Shown here: positions 53,838-63,253 of the stretch, piece by piece
Numbering within the stretch: position 1 is the stretch's first letter
How the letters are laid out: every line of letters begins with the position of its first letter
Origin: Tenericutes bacterium MO-XQ
GTDB lineage: Bacteria > Bacillota_I > Bacilli_A > Acholeplasmatales > Acholeplasmataceae
DNA length: 64,000 nt
Reading direction: 5' to 3'
Assembly (NCBI GenBank): GCA_002838185.1
Contig: CP017948.1
Coordinates: 1,116,001 to 1,180,000 of the forward strand
The notes under the pieces: generated by a model
What the model saw: the letters and a program-made list of their open reading frames with translations, nothing else
Database searches by the model: none
What the model was told of the DNA's origin: nothing
Program-made: the position numbers and the translations under genes

Positions 53838-54967
53838 GTAAAAAAGAAAAAGTTATTATTGGATTAAGTGGTGGTGTAGATAGCAGTGTTGCTGCATATC
53901 TACTTCTTAAAGACGGCTATGATGTAGAAGCCGTTTTTATGCGTAATTGGGATAGCGCAACCAATAAAGATTTAAAAGGAAATCCCACAGCTTTTGATGA
54001 AGTTTGCGAACAAGAAAAAGATTATCAAGATGCTTTAGCTGTTGCTAACAAGCTAGGTATAACATTACATAAAGTTGATTTCATAGAAGACTATTGGGAT
54101 CGAGTATTCTCATATTTTTTAGATGAATATAAAAAAAATCGAACACCAAACCCTGATGTCTTATGTAATAATGAAATTAAGTTTAAAGCTTTTATAGATT
54201 ACGCTCAAAAATTCAATCCAGATTATATTGCAATGGGGCATTATGCTCAAGTTGATTTATCAGGTGAATATCCTAAATTACTAAGAGCTAAAGATCAAAA
54301 TAAAGATCAAACATATTTCTTATCTCAATTAAGAACTGATCAATTAAAAAATGTGATGTTCCCTATTGGACATCTAGATAAATCAGATGTTAGAAAAATA
54401 GCTATTGAACAAGAATTAGCTACTGCAAAGAAAAAAGATTCAACAGGTATTTGCTTTATTGGTGAACGTCATTTCAATGAATTCTTAAGTAATTATCTTC
54501 CAGCTCAGCCAGGAGATATGAAAAGACTTGATGGAACTTATATGAAAAAACACTTTGGACTCATGAATTATACAATTGGTCAAAGAAAAGGTTTAGGTAT
54601 AGGTGGGACTAAAGAAGAATCTGATGCTTGGTATGTTGTTGGTAAAGATTTAAAAACGAACACATTATTTGTTGAACCAGGATTCCATCATCCATATTTA
54701 TATTCAGATGAAGCAATCATCACAGATGTCGTATGGAGAGGTCCAAAAACAGATGGAGAAATGACTGCGAAATTTAGATATCGTCAACAAGACCATAAAG
54801 TTATTGTCAAGTGGATAGATGAACATACCATAAATGTAAAATATCCTCAAAAAGTTAGAGCTGTAACTCCAGGTCAAGTTTGTGCTTTTTATCAAAAAGA
54901 AGTTTGTGTAGGCTCTGGATTTATCTCTGAAGTGTTTATGGAAAAAAATAAAAGACAATATAGTTAA
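53834..54967 (+). CDS. mnmA: tRNA 2-thiouridylase MnmA
   Basis: The 377-residue enzyme thiolates U34 of tRNA-Lys, -Glu and -Gln. The PP-loop is I-G-L-S-G-G-V-D-S-S-V-A near residue 8, the first catalytic Cys is in P-D-V-L-C-N-N-E-I-K-F near 110, and the second in S-T-G-I-C-F-I-G-E-R near 208. A C-terminal beta-barrel domain completes it. It overlaps nadE by 4 bases. Confidence 0.96.
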   Translation: MSKKEKVIIGLSGGVDSSVAAYLLLKDGYDVEAVFMRNWDSATNKDLKGNPTAFDEVCEQEKDYQDALAVANKLGITLHKVDFIEDYWDRVFSYFLDEYKKNRTPNPDVLCNNEIKFKAFIDYAQKFNPDYIAMGHYAQVDLSGEYPKLLRAKDQNKDQTYFLSQLRTDQLKNVMFPIGHLDKSDVRKIAIEQELATAKKKDSTGICFIGERHFNEFLSNYLPAQPGDMKRLDGTYMKKHFGLMNYTIGQRKGLGIGGTKEESDAWYVVGKDLKTNTLFVEPGFHHPYLYSDEAIITDVVWRGPKTDGEMTAKFRYRQQDHKVIVKWIDEHTINVKYPQKVRAVTPGQVCAFYQKEVCVGSGFISEVFMEKNKRQYS

Positions 54968-54989
54968 AAGGAACCTAGTTCCTTTTTTT
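54967..54989 (+). terminator. Terminator of nadD-nadE-mnmA
   Basis: AAAGGAAC, loop CTA, GTTCCTTT and a T run; it begins at the mnmA stop codon. Confidence 0.88.
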
Positions 54990-55042
54990 AATGAGAATTA
55001 CATGATATAATTTTACATAAGAGTAAGCATCATGGAGGCATT

Positions 55043-57253
55043 ATGGACACAGTAATCGGAAAGATTAAGAATTATGTTTTTCATAACGAAGAAAATAGTT
55101 ACTCAATTGCTAGGCTCATTACAGAGTCTGATGATATTGTTACTTTGGTTGGTTATTTCCCAAAAATCAGTGAAGATGTGATTTATGAGTTCGAAGGTGA
55201 ATGGGTAAAACATCAAACATATGGCGAACAACTTAAAGTACAATCATTTAAAAAAGCGCAAAAGCAATCAAAAGCTGGATTGATCAGTTATTTATCTAGC
55301 TCTTTTTTTAATGGCATCGGCCCAAAAACAGCAGAAAAAATTGTTGAAACATTAGGCGACGATGCAATCGCAAAAATTATGAATGATCCTAATGTACTAA
55401 AAGAAGTTGGATTAAATAATGTAAGAATTGCAAAATTTTTTCAACAACTTAAAGAAAATCAAACTAATGAACATATTTTAGTTACTTTATATGGCTATGA
55501 ACTATCAGGAAAGCTCGCAATGAAATTGCTTAACAAATATCAAATGTTAACGATTGAAAAACTAGAAGAAAATCCATATAGACTCATTGATGATATAGAA
55601 GGTATAGGATTTAAAAAGGCTGATGATATTGCCCAAAAATTAGGCATAGCAAAATCTGATCTCAGAAGAATAAAAGCATCGGTTTTATATGTTTTAGAGT
55701 ATATTGCGTATCAAAACGGAGATATATATTTGACTTTAGACCAACTCAATATGCAGACAGAACAGGTATTAAGCGAAGCATATGATATTAATGAAGCCAT
55801 TGATGCACTTATTGAAGAAAATAGAATTATTATCGAAGATGATAGATATTATTTGAATCAGTCATATCAAGTTGAGCTTAAATTAGCTGAAAAAATCAAA
55901 GAACTCAATACTTCAATGGAAAAAGAGATCAATGAAACTTATATTGAGTCTTTAATAGACGCGGTTGAAATAAAGAAAAATATAGCATACACAGACATTC
56001 AAAAAACAGCTATTTTAAAAGCATTAACTCATAAAATATCAATTATTACTGGTGGTCCAGGTACTGGGAAAACAACCATTATCGATGGATTATTAGAAGT
56101 ATATAAGGTTTATAATAAGCTGGATTTTAGTCATCCAGAGATTTATGAAAAAATAGCTTGTTTAGCACCTACTGGTCGTGCAGCAAAACGCATGAAAGAA
56201 TTACTTAATATCCAAACATCAACAATTCATAGACATTTAGGGTATAATTATGAAGGTGTATTTAACTATGATGAGTTTCATCTATTACCTCAAGACTTAA
56301 TCATCATTGATGAATCTTCAATGATCGACTTGTTTTTAGCAAACAAACTTTTTGAAGCTATAAAGCCTAGTGCTCAAGTAATTATTGTTGGTGATGTTGA
56401 TCAATTACCTTCAGTTGGACCTGGACAAGTACTCAGTGACCTCATAGACTCAAAAACGATTGAAGTCATTCGTTTAAATGAAATACATCGTCAAGCAAAA
56501 GATTCTAATATTATATCTTTAGCAAGATCTGTCAACATGCAACAACTGTCATATTCAGATTTAGAATCTGGTAATGATGTATATTTATATCATGCGGATT
56601 ACAGTAAAATTCAAAAAACGATTATAAGTCAAGTCAAAGGTGCGATCGATAAAGGATATTCTCTGATCGAAGATATTCAAGTTTTGGCACCGATGTATAA
56701 AGGTGAATTAGGTATAGATAGATTCAATCAAATGCTTCAAGATGAGTTTAATCCAAATAAAAAAAATAAGTTAATTTATAAAGATAAAGTATTTTATGAG
56801 GGTGATAAAGTAATACAATTGGTTAATGATCCCAAACGACTCATTATGAATGGTGATATTGGTGTCATTAAATCTATTGATACAAACGAAGAAAATGACA
56901 CTTTCGTTATTGTCTCATATGATGATAATGATGTATTATATGAAAAACAGGATCTTGATGAAATCAATTTAGCTTATGCGATATCGATTCATAAATCTCA
57001 AGGTAGTGAATATAAGATTGTCATGATGCCTATGGTAAAAAGCTATATGCACATGTTGAAAAAAGAATTAATTTATACAGCAATAACAAGAGCAAAACAA
57101 TATTTAATTATATTAGGTGATATGAAACTCTTAATTTATGCGGCTAATCATTTGTCAAACAAACGACAAACGACATTAGCATTAAGGCTAAATCAAGAGA
57201 TTGTTGATCAAGTGGAAGAAGAGGATCAATTATCACCGTATGATTTTATGTGA
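55043..57253 (+). CDS. recD2: RecD2-type DNA helicase
   Basis: The 736-residue SF1B 5'-3' helicase of the RecD2 class is not part of RecBCD. The N-terminal OB/helix-hairpin-helix region (F-N-G-I-G-P-K-T-A-E-K-I near residue 90, I-E-G-I-G-F-K-K-A-D-D-I near 183) is followed by Walker A T-G-G-P-G-T-G-K-T-T near 335, L-A-P-T-G-R-A-A near 376, I-I-D-E-S-S-M-I near 427 and Y-A-I-S-I-H-K-S-Q-G-S-E near 650. GGAGG precedes the ATG. It ends with TGA, one of the signs that UGA is not Trp here. Confidence 0.95.
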   Translation: MDTVIGKIKNYVFHNEENSYSIARLITESDDIVTLVGYFPKISEDVIYEFEGEWVKHQTYGEQLKVQSFKKAQKQSKAGLISYLSSSFFNGIGPKTAEKIVETLGDDAIAKIMNDPNVLKEVGLNNVRIAKFFQQLKENQTNEHILVTLYGYELSGKLAMKLLNKYQMLTIEKLEENPYRLIDDIEGIGFKKADDIAQKLGIAKSDLRRIKASVLYVLEYIAYQNGDIYLTLDQLNMQTEQVLSEAYDINEAIDALIEENRIIIEDDRYYLNQSYQVELKLAEKIKELNTSMEKEINETYIESLIDAVEIKKNIAYTDIQKTAILKALTHKISIITGGPGTGKTTIIDGLLEVYKVYNKLDFSHPEIYEKIACLAPTGRAAKRMKELLNIQTSTIHRHLGYNYEGVFNYDEFHLLPQDLIIIDESSMIDLFLANKLFEAIKPSAQVIIVGDVDQLPSVGPGQVLSDLIDSKTIEVIRLNEIHRQAKDSNIISLARSVNMQQLSYSDLESGNDVYLYHADYSKIQKTIISQVKGAIDKGYSLIEDIQVLAPMYKGELGIDRFNQMLQDEFNPNKKNKLIYKDKVFYEGDKVIQLVNDPKRLIMNGDIGVIKSIDTNEENDTFVIVSYDDNDVLYEKQDLDEINLAYAISIHKSQGSEYKIVMMPMVKSYMHMLKKELIYTAITRAKQYLIILGDMKLLIYAANHLSNKRQTTLALRLNQEIVDQVEEEDQLSPYDFM

Positions 57254-57267
57254 TTTAGGAGATAGAA

Positions 57268-58089
57268 ATGAAGTTGTTAGAATTATTAAGTTTAAAAATG
57301 AAAGAACCAGTAGCGTTTAAATCAATATCAGAAAGTTGGTTTCATTATTTAGCGTTACTGATTGTTGTTTTTATGATTATATGGAGTGTTAGATATTTCA
57401 AAAGTAAAGATCAAGAAGGAATAAAAAAGTACCTACTTATATTTGCAATCATACTGATAGCATTTGAAGTATATAAACAAGTCATTTTCACCTATCAAAA
57501 TGACTGGACGTATAGATGGTATGCATTTCCATATCAATTTTGTTCGATTCCAATGTATGTATCATTATTAGCGGCCCTAACAAAACGTCAAAAGATATTC
57601 GATATGGCTCTAGCTTTTTTAGCTACATATGGTTTATTTGCTGGGACAGCAGTCATGATGTATCCTCAAGATGTGTTCATAGAGACTATTGGAATTAATA
57701 TTCAAACGATGGTTCATCATGGTGGAATATCTGTTGTAGGATTTAGTCTTATTCTAGCTAAGAAAGTACCATATAATATCAAAACTGTTTTAAAAGCAAG
57801 TGTGATGTTTTCAGTTGTTGTATTGGTTGCGATTATACTAAACTTTATCCATAACACTTGGATTGCACAAGGAACTTTCAATATGTTCTTCATCAATCCA
57901 AAATATGATAATCACATTCCTGTACTATCGCTTATTCAACCATTAGTAGGAGATATTACCTTCATATTTGTATACTATTTTGGTTTCACTTTAGTTGCTT
58001 TAATTGTCTTTATGACGGTTATATCAAGTATAATGTTTATAGAAAGACAAGCAATTTTGATTAAAAAAACACAAACTAAACAAGCATAA
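57268..58089 (+). CDS. YwaF/TMEM164-like integral membrane protein
   Basis: The 273-residue protein has six to seven hydrophobic segments and a motif Y-A-F-P-Y-Q-F-C-S-I-P-M-Y near residue 89, which I associate with the TIGR02206/YwaF family (H/F-P-x-Q-x-C-S). T-M-V-H-H-G-G-I near residue 148 is also typical. Function unknown; eukaryotic relatives are acyltransferase-like. It lies 14 bases after recD2 and is probably co-transcribed. Confidence 0.75.
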   Translation: MKLLELLSLKMKEPVAFKSISESWFHYLALLIVVFMIIWSVRYFKSKDQEGIKKYLLIFAIILIAFEVYKQVIFTYQNDWTYRWYAFPYQFCSIPMYVSLLAALTKRQKIFDMALAFLATYGLFAGTAVMMYPQDVFIETIGINIQTMVHHGGISVVGFSLILAKKVPYNIKTVLKASVMFSVVVLVAIILNFIHNTWIAQGTFNMFFINPKYDNHIPVLSLIQPLVGDITFIFVYYFGFTLVALIVFMTVISSIMFIERQAILIKKTQTKQA

Positions 58090-58129
58090 AAAAAGGTATC
58101 ACACAAGTGTGTGATACCTCTATTTTTTT
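58087..58129. terminator. Bidirectional terminator between the YwaF-like gene and glgC
   Basis: AGGTATCACAC (58094-58104) and GTGTGATACCT (58109-58119) form a perfect 11-bp stem with A-rich left and T-rich right flanks. Confidence 0.92.
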
Positions 58130-59354
58130 ATCTAAGTGTCGAACCACTTTTAACTGTTTTTTCTTTAAAATCATGCGATTTGAAAATTCTACAATTTCTT
58201 CCGATTTGTACATCCTCTGGGATAGTGGTTCTTTTTTCAATGACAGTAATTCCAGAAGTTAATAAATCAGGTTTTTCTTTATTTGGTGTTAAATCATCAC
58301 CATAGCCAATATATGAATTTCTACCAATAACCACTTTTTTATCAATAATGCTTTTTTGAATGGTTACATGATCTCCAATAATAACATTATTTAAGATAAT
58401 ACTGTCCTTAATAACGCTGCCTTTTCCAACACGTACGCCAGGACTTAAAACTGAATTGATTACTGTACCTTCAATAACTGACCCGTTAGAAACTAAAGAT
58501 GTTTGAATTTTTGCATCTGATCCGACTTTTACTGGTGGCAAGTCTTCACTTTTCGTAAATACTTTCCAAGTTGGATCGTATAAATCTAATGCTGTAAAAT
58601 CCTGAGTCATCTGTAAATTAGTTTCCCAATAAGCATCATAAGTACCTACATCCATCCAATAATCTTTAAATTGGTAAGCAAATACTTCACTTTTTGTTGT
58701 TTCAATTAAATATGGAATAATATGCTTTCCAAAATCAAGATCTTCACGTTTAATGTTCAGTAACACTTTTTCTAACAATTCATAATTAAATAAATATATA
58801 CCCATAGAAGCTAAGTTTGAATCAGATGTTTTAGGTTTTTCTTCAAACTTAATGATTTCATCATTTTCGTTAACGGACATAATACCAAAACGAGAAACCT
58901 CTTTTTGATCAACAGGTTGAGTTGCAATTGTTAAACTTGCGTTTTTTTCTTTATGAACCGCAATCATCTTACGATAATCCATTTTATAAATATGATCACC
59001 AGATAGAATAAGTACATATTTTGGTTCTTTTCTTTGGATAAACTCCAAATTCTTTAATACAGCATCAGCTGTTCCTAAATACCAGTAATTATGTGGTTGT
59101 AACAATGTAACACCTGAATCTCTACGGTCTAAATCCCAAGCTTTACCACTACCGATATGTTCATTTAAAGATAGAGGTAAATACTGAGTTAAAATACCAA
59201 TATCAAATAGATTAGACTGTGTACAATTGGACAACGTAAAGTCTATAATTCTAAATTTTCCTGCAAAAGGCATTGCTGGTTTTGATCTTCTTTGAGATAA
59301 AATGTCTAGTCGACTGCCTTTACCTCCGGCTAAAATTAATGCTAAAGTTTCCAT
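58128..59354 (-). CDS. glgC: Glucose-1-phosphate adenylyltransferase GlgC
   Basis: The 408-residue enzyme makes ADP-glucose from glucose-1-phosphate and ATP, the committed step of bacterial glycogen synthesis. The nucleotidyltransferase domain starts A-L-I-L-A-G-G-K-G-S-R-L near residue 6, with W-Y-L-G-T-A-D-A-V near 92 and L-S-G-D-H-I-Y-K-M-D-Y near 119. The C-terminal left-handed beta-helix has hexapeptide repeats (about 290-385). It follows glgA by 3 bases. There is no glgD, glgB or glgP here. Its substrate is the product of the phosphorylases at 1634 and 6366. Confidence 0.94.
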   Translation of the reverse strand: METLALILAGGKGSRLDILSQRRSKPAMPFAGKFRIIDFTLSNCTQSNLFDIGILTQYLPLSLNEHIGSGKAWDLDRRDSGVTLLQPHNYWYLGTADAVLKNLEFIQRKEPKYVLILSGDHIYKMDYRKMIAVHKEKNASLTIATQPVDQKEVSRFGIMSVNENDEIIKFEEKPKTSDSNLASMGIYLFNYELLEKVLLNIKREDLDFGKHIIPYLIETTKSEVFAYQFKDYWMDVGTYDAYWETNLQMTQDFTALDLYDPTWKVFTKSEDLPPVKVGSDAKIQTSLVSNGSVIEGTVINSVLSPGVRVGKGSVIKDSIILNNVIIGDHVTIQKSIIDKKVVIGRNSYIGYGDDLTPNKEKPDLLTSGITVIEKRTTIPEDVQIGRNCRIFKSHDFKEKTVKSGSTLR

Positions 59355-59357
59355 AAA

Positions 59358-60785
59358 TTACACTCCTAATATGATTTGATATAAATTTTCGTATGATAAG
59401 GCCATTTGATTAAGACTATAATCTTTATCCATGGCTTGTTTCATGAGTTTTTTGAAGATTGATAATTTATCTTGATATAACTGGATACCCTCAAATAATT
59501 TTTCTTTTAATTCCTGTCCATCGTAATTTCTAAATGTAAAACCTGTACCTATGTCTGTGAACTTATTATAAGGATCTACAGTATCTTTTAAGCCACCTGT
59601 TTCTCTTACAACAGGTAATGTGCCATATCTCATGGCTATCATTTGTCCAAGACCACATGGCTCAAATCTAGAAGGCATCATAAATAAGTCGCTAGCTGCA
59701 TAAAGTTTATGGGCGATTTCTTCATTAAATCCAATGTAATTAGATACTCTTTTTGGATATTTATAAGATAAATATCTGAAAAAATCTTCATATGAATCAT
59801 TTCCAGAACCCATGAGAATGAATCTTGCATTTGAATATTCAACAACTTCTTCAAGAACTTGAGTCATCAAATTGATTCCTTTTTGAGTCGCAAGTCGACC
59901 AACATAAGTAATCAATGGTTGATTGACATCAATATCTAGATTAAAGTGATTTAAAATATGTTCTTTATTTTTTTGTTTCATTTGAAAGTAGTTTCTCTTG
60001 TCATAATTATATTCAATGAGATGATCTGTTTTAGGATTAAAAACTTCATCATCTATACCATTTAGTATACCTATAAAATCTTGTTTCCGATGATTAAGCG
60101 CACCATCTAATGTGAATCCATATTCTTGAGATAAAACCTCATCTCTATATGTTGGTGAGACAGTATTGATTTTTGTTGCGCGTTCAATACCAGCCTTTAA
60201 AAAGTTTACTCGGTCAAAATGAATGTATGTATAATTAAAATCTGTATTGAAAAATCTAGCAACATAAGGATCAAATGAACCTTGGTATTCTAGATTATGA
60301 ATGGTAAGTAATGTGTGAATAGAAAAGTAATGGTCATTTTTATGACGATAATGTTCATCAAGTAAATAAGGAACCATTCCGGTTTGCCAATCATTTAGAT
60401 GGAGAATTTCAGGATAAAAATCTAAAACATCTAAAGATTCTAATATAGAATAACTAAAGCATGAAAATCTTTCGGCATCATCATTATAGCCATATAGATG
60501 ATCACGTTCAAAATAATGCATGTTTTGGACAAAAATAAAACTCATATTTTGATAAATCAATTCATAAAAATGAACGATTGTTTCAATACCACCCATACTA
60601 ATGGTTTTTGTCCCTTTATAAGTCATTTCTTTATGATGTTTGCTAATGCTTTTGTAATATGGAGTAATCACTTTAACTTCGTGCCCTAAATGTTGTAACG
60701 ATTTAGGTAAAAATAAAGCCATATCAGCTAGACCACCTGTTTTGCTGAAAGGAAAGACTTCTGAACTGCAAAACATGATTTTCAT
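59358..60785 (-). CDS. glgA: Glycogen synthase GlgA
   Basis: The 475-residue GT5 enzyme adds glucose from ADP-glucose to alpha-1,4-glucan. The N-terminal K-T-G-G-L-A-D near residues 15-21 is the ADP-glucose site, H-L-N-D-W-Q-T-G near 128 and P-S-R-F-E-P-C-G-L-G-Q near 364 follow, ending in the second Rossmann domain. It is first in a glgA-glgC operon whose promoter contains a cre-like site. Confidence 0.95.
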   Translation of the reverse strand: MKIMFCSSEVFPFSKTGGLADMALFLPKSLQHLGHEVKVITPYYKSISKHHKEMTYKGTKTISMGGIETIVHFYELIYQNMSFIFVQNMHYFERDHLYGYNDDAERFSCFSYSILESLDVLDFYPEILHLNDWQTGMVPYLLDEHYRHKNDHYFSIHTLLTIHNLEYQGSFDPYVARFFNTDFNYTYIHFDRVNFLKAGIERATKINTVSPTYRDEVLSQEYGFTLDGALNHRKQDFIGILNGIDDEVFNPKTDHLIEYNYDKRNYFQMKQKNKEHILNHFNLDIDVNQPLITYVGRLATQKGINLMTQVLEEVVEYSNARFILMGSGNDSYEDFFRYLSYKYPKRVSNYIGFNEEIAHKLYAASDLFMMPSRFEPCGLGQMIAMRYGTLPVVRETGGLKDTVDPYNKFTDIGTGFTFRNYDGQELKEKLFEGIQLYQDKLSIFKKLMKQAMDKDYSLNQMALSYENLYQIILGV

Positions 60786-60817
60786 ACAATTTCACCCCTT
60801 ACTTACTTCTTAATTTC

Positions 60818-60846
60818 ATTATACATGATGAAAGCGTTATTATCAA
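60818..60846 (-). promoter_or_regulatory. Promoter of glgA-glgC
   Basis: On the minus strand: -35 TTGATA (60841-60846), 17-bp spacer, -10 TATAAT (60818-60823). Confidence 0.78.
60829..60842. promoter_or_regulatory. Candidate CcpA cre-like site in the glgA promoter
   Basis: TGAAAGCGTTATTA matches the cre consensus TGWAANCGNTNWCA at 13 of 14 positions and lies in the spacer between the -35 and -10 of glgA, where binding would block RNA polymerase. Confidence 0.6.
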
Positions 60847-60923
60847 TGTACTAAAATCGTAAAAGATTAGTAAAATATGTTTTCAATATAAAGAATATGA
60901 TATACTTTTAACAGGTGATAATC

Positions 60924-61967
60924 ATGATAAAAGAAAAGTCTTGTGGCGCAATATTATATAGATATCATAAAGGTAAAAGACAGTTTTTACTTATCCATCA
61001 ACTCCATGGTGATTTCATAGGATTTCCAAAGGGACATCAAGAGTTTAATGAGTCAGATGTCAAAACAGCAATGAGAGAAGTCTATGAAGAAACGCACATA
61101 AAATCATTTTTATTTGGAGATATCCAAACGAGAATGTTGTATCAAATCAGGAATGAAATTGAAAAAGAAGTTGTTTTATTTTTAGGTATCCCATTATCTA
61201 GTCAAATTATGAAACAAGATGCCGAAGTGAAACGAGCATTTTGGATAGATGAAGCAGATGTACTACATACGTTGACTCATCAAAATGCAAAAGAAGCGTT
61301 CACGAATGTTTATGAACAATACAAACAGACTACTGAGTATCATTTACCTATTGAACTTGTTGAATATTTATATCTTGATATATTAGCAAAATATCAAACA
61401 TTTGATCAAGCACATCAAAACGATCATGTGCATCAAGTTTTAAAAACGTCGTTAGAAATTGCAAGAGAGCTAAATGACATCAGACTTGATTTAGTTTATG
61501 TGATTGCTTTTTACCATGACATTGGTAATCTTTTTGGTAGAGATGAGCATCATCTCACTGGAGCTAAATATTTAGAGGATGATCAAATGATTCAAAAATA
61601 CTTCAATCAAGAAGATATAAAAATCATGAAAGAAGCAATTGAAGATCATAGAGCATCACATGATCAACCACCACGTTCTATTTATGGGAAAATCATTGCT
61701 GAAGCAGATCGTGACATTATTCCAGAAATCATCATTAAAAGAACAGTGCAATTTGGATTAAGTCATTATCCTGATATCAATAAAGAAGAGCACATCATCC
61801 GTGCTATCGATCATATTGAAGAAAAATATGGGAGAAAAGGATATCTAAAATTGTGGTTAGACTCTAAGAAAAACGTAGAAGGTCTTGAAGCAGTAAGAAA
61901 GATGCTAGAAAACAAAGATGAGTTAACAAAAATCATCAATAAATACTATAATAAATACAAAAAATAG
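60924..61967 (+). CDS. Nudix-HD domain fusion, probable nucleotide hydrolase
   Basis: The 347-residue protein starts at ATG 60924 (ACAGGTG upstream). Residues about 1-140 are a Nudix domain of the Ap4A-hydrolase style (C-G-A-I-L-Y near 8-13, F-I-G-F-P-K-G-H, box ending R-E-V-Y-E-E-T-H-I, where the usual final Gly is His). Residues about 170-310 are an HD phosphohydrolase domain (D-H-V-H-Q-V near 171, F-Y-H-D-I-G near 199, E-D-H-R-A-S near 240, A-D-R-D near 260). Both domains act on phosphate ester or anhydride bonds in nucleotides, so a dinucleoside-polyphosphate or alarmone role is plausible but unproven. Confidence 0.85.
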   Translation: MIKEKSCGAILYRYHKGKRQFLLIHQLHGDFIGFPKGHQEFNESDVKTAMREVYEETHIKSFLFGDIQTRMLYQIRNEIEKEVVLFLGIPLSSQIMKQDAEVKRAFWIDEADVLHTLTHQNAKEAFTNVYEQYKQTTEYHLPIELVEYLYLDILAKYQTFDQAHQNDHVHQVLKTSLEIARELNDIRLDLVYVIAFYHDIGNLFGRDEHHLTGAKYLEDDQMIQKYFNQEDIKIMKEAIEDHRASHDQPPRSIYGKIIAEADRDIIPEIIIKRTVQFGLSHYPDINKEEHIIRAIDHIEEKYGRKGYLKLWLDSKKNVEGLEAVRKMLENKDELTKIINKYYNKYKK

Positions 61968-61984
61968 TAAAAAGATATTTAAAC

Positions 61985-61998
61985 TGAAAGCGCTTTAT
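61985..61998 (+). promoter_or_regulatory. Candidate CcpA cre-like site upstream of ald
   Basis: TGAAAGCGCTTTAT contains the near-perfect cre core AAAGCGCTTT and matches consensus at 12 of 14 positions. It lies about 50 bp before the ald start codon. Confidence 0.55.
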
Positions 61999-62048
61999 GT
62001 TATCATGTTAATGTATAACAATCAAATTCAATTTTAAGGGAGTATAAC

Positions 62049-63149
62049 ATGATTATCGGAACTGTCAAAGAAATCAAAAATTTAGAATTTCGTGTAGGAT
62101 TGACACCTGGTAGTGTCAAAGAGTATATCTCACATGGACATCAAGTTTATGTAGAGAAAAATGCAGGTTTAAATTCTGGCTTTAAAGATGAAGACTATAT
62201 AAATGCTGGAGCAACTATATTAAAAACTGCTGAAGAAGTCTGGAAAAAATCTGATATGATCGTAAAGGTTAAGGAACCACTTGAACCTGAGTTCAAATTT
62301 TTAAGAGAAGGATTAATTCTTTATACATATCTACATTTAGCTGCAAATGAAGACTTAACATATGCATTATTAAAAAGTAAAACCCAATCAGTAGCTTATG
62401 AAACCATAGCAGAATCAGATGGTACACTTCCATGTTTAAAACCAATGAGTGAAGTTGCTGGACGTTTAAGTGCTATTGAAGGTGCAAAATATTTAGAAAA
62501 ACCATTTGGTGGCTCTGGTATATTAGTATCAGGTGTTCCAGGTGTGGAAAGAGCTAAAGTAACTATCGTTGGCGCTGGTGTTGTTGGAGAAAACGCACTA
62601 AAAATGCTAGTTGGTATGAATGCTGATGTTACAGTACTAGACATTAACTTAAGAAAACTTACTTATCTTGATGATATATATGGAAATAAAATACAAACAC
62701 TTTATAGTTCAAAAGCAAATTTAGAAATTGCTATTAAACGTGCTGATCTAGTAATAGGTGCTGTCTTATTACCTGGAGCAAAAGCGCCTAAATTAATTAA
62801 GCGTGAATACTATAAAGACATGAAACCTGGTAGTGTTATTGTCGATGTAGCAATCGATCAAGGTGGGTCAACAGAAGTTAGCAAAGCAACTTATCATGAT
62901 AACCCAACTTATGTAGTCGATGGTATCGTTCATTACACAGTAGCAAACATGCCAGGAGCTGTTCCAATGACTTCAACAAATGCACTTAACAATGCAACAT
63001 TACCTTACGGTCTAATGATTGCAGATTTAGGTCTTGATATGGCTATTAATCGCTCAAGAGCGCTTAAATTAGGTGTTAATACATATAATGGTGAAATGAC
63101 TTGTTTAGGCGTTGCAGAAGCATTTGATTTACCATATATGGAGTTATAA
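62049..63149 (+). CDS. ald: Alanine dehydrogenase
   Basis: The 366-residue NAD-dependent enzyme interconverts alanine with pyruvate and ammonia. The N-terminal substrate domain has E-x-R-V-G-L-T-P near residues 13-20 and Y-L-H-L-A near 94; the NAD-binding G-A-G-V-V-G lies near residues 176-181; A-K-A-P-K-L-I and D-V-A-I-D-Q-G-G follow near 240-270. Length is normal (about 370). AAGGGAG precedes the ATG. It is monocistronic with its own terminator and a cre-like site. Confidence 0.95.
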   Translation: MIIGTVKEIKNLEFRVGLTPGSVKEYISHGHQVYVEKNAGLNSGFKDEDYINAGATILKTAEEVWKKSDMIVKVKEPLEPEFKFLREGLILYTYLHLAANEDLTYALLKSKTQSVAYETIAESDGTLPCLKPMSEVAGRLSAIEGAKYLEKPFGGSGILVSGVPGVERAKVTIVGAGVVGENALKMLVGMNADVTVLDINLRKLTYLDDIYGNKIQTLYSSKANLEIAIKRADLVIGAVLLPGAKAPKLIKREYYKDMKPGSVIVDVAIDQGGSTEVSKATYHDNPTYVVDGIVHYTVANMPGAVPMTSTNALNNATLPYGLMIADLGLDMAINRSRALKLGVNTYNGEMTCLGVAEAFDLPYMEL

Positions 63150-63166
63150 GAAACGTCATGTGAATC

Positions 63167-63189
63167 GGGGGAAACTATTCCCCCTTTTT
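63167..63189 (+). terminator. Terminator of ald
   Basis: GGGGGAA, loop ACTA, TTCCCCC, then five T. Confidence 0.88.
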
Positions 63190-63205
63190 ATTTGTAATAA
63201 AATGA

Positions 63206-63234
63206 TTGGAAATTCAAAGCATTTATCGTATAAT
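63206..63234 (+). promoter_or_regulatory. Promoter of the acyltransferase gene
   Basis: -35 TTGGAA (63206-63211), 17-bp spacer, -10 TATAAT (63229-63234). Confidence 0.75.
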
Positions 63235-63253
63235 ATGTTTAAGGAGATGACAT

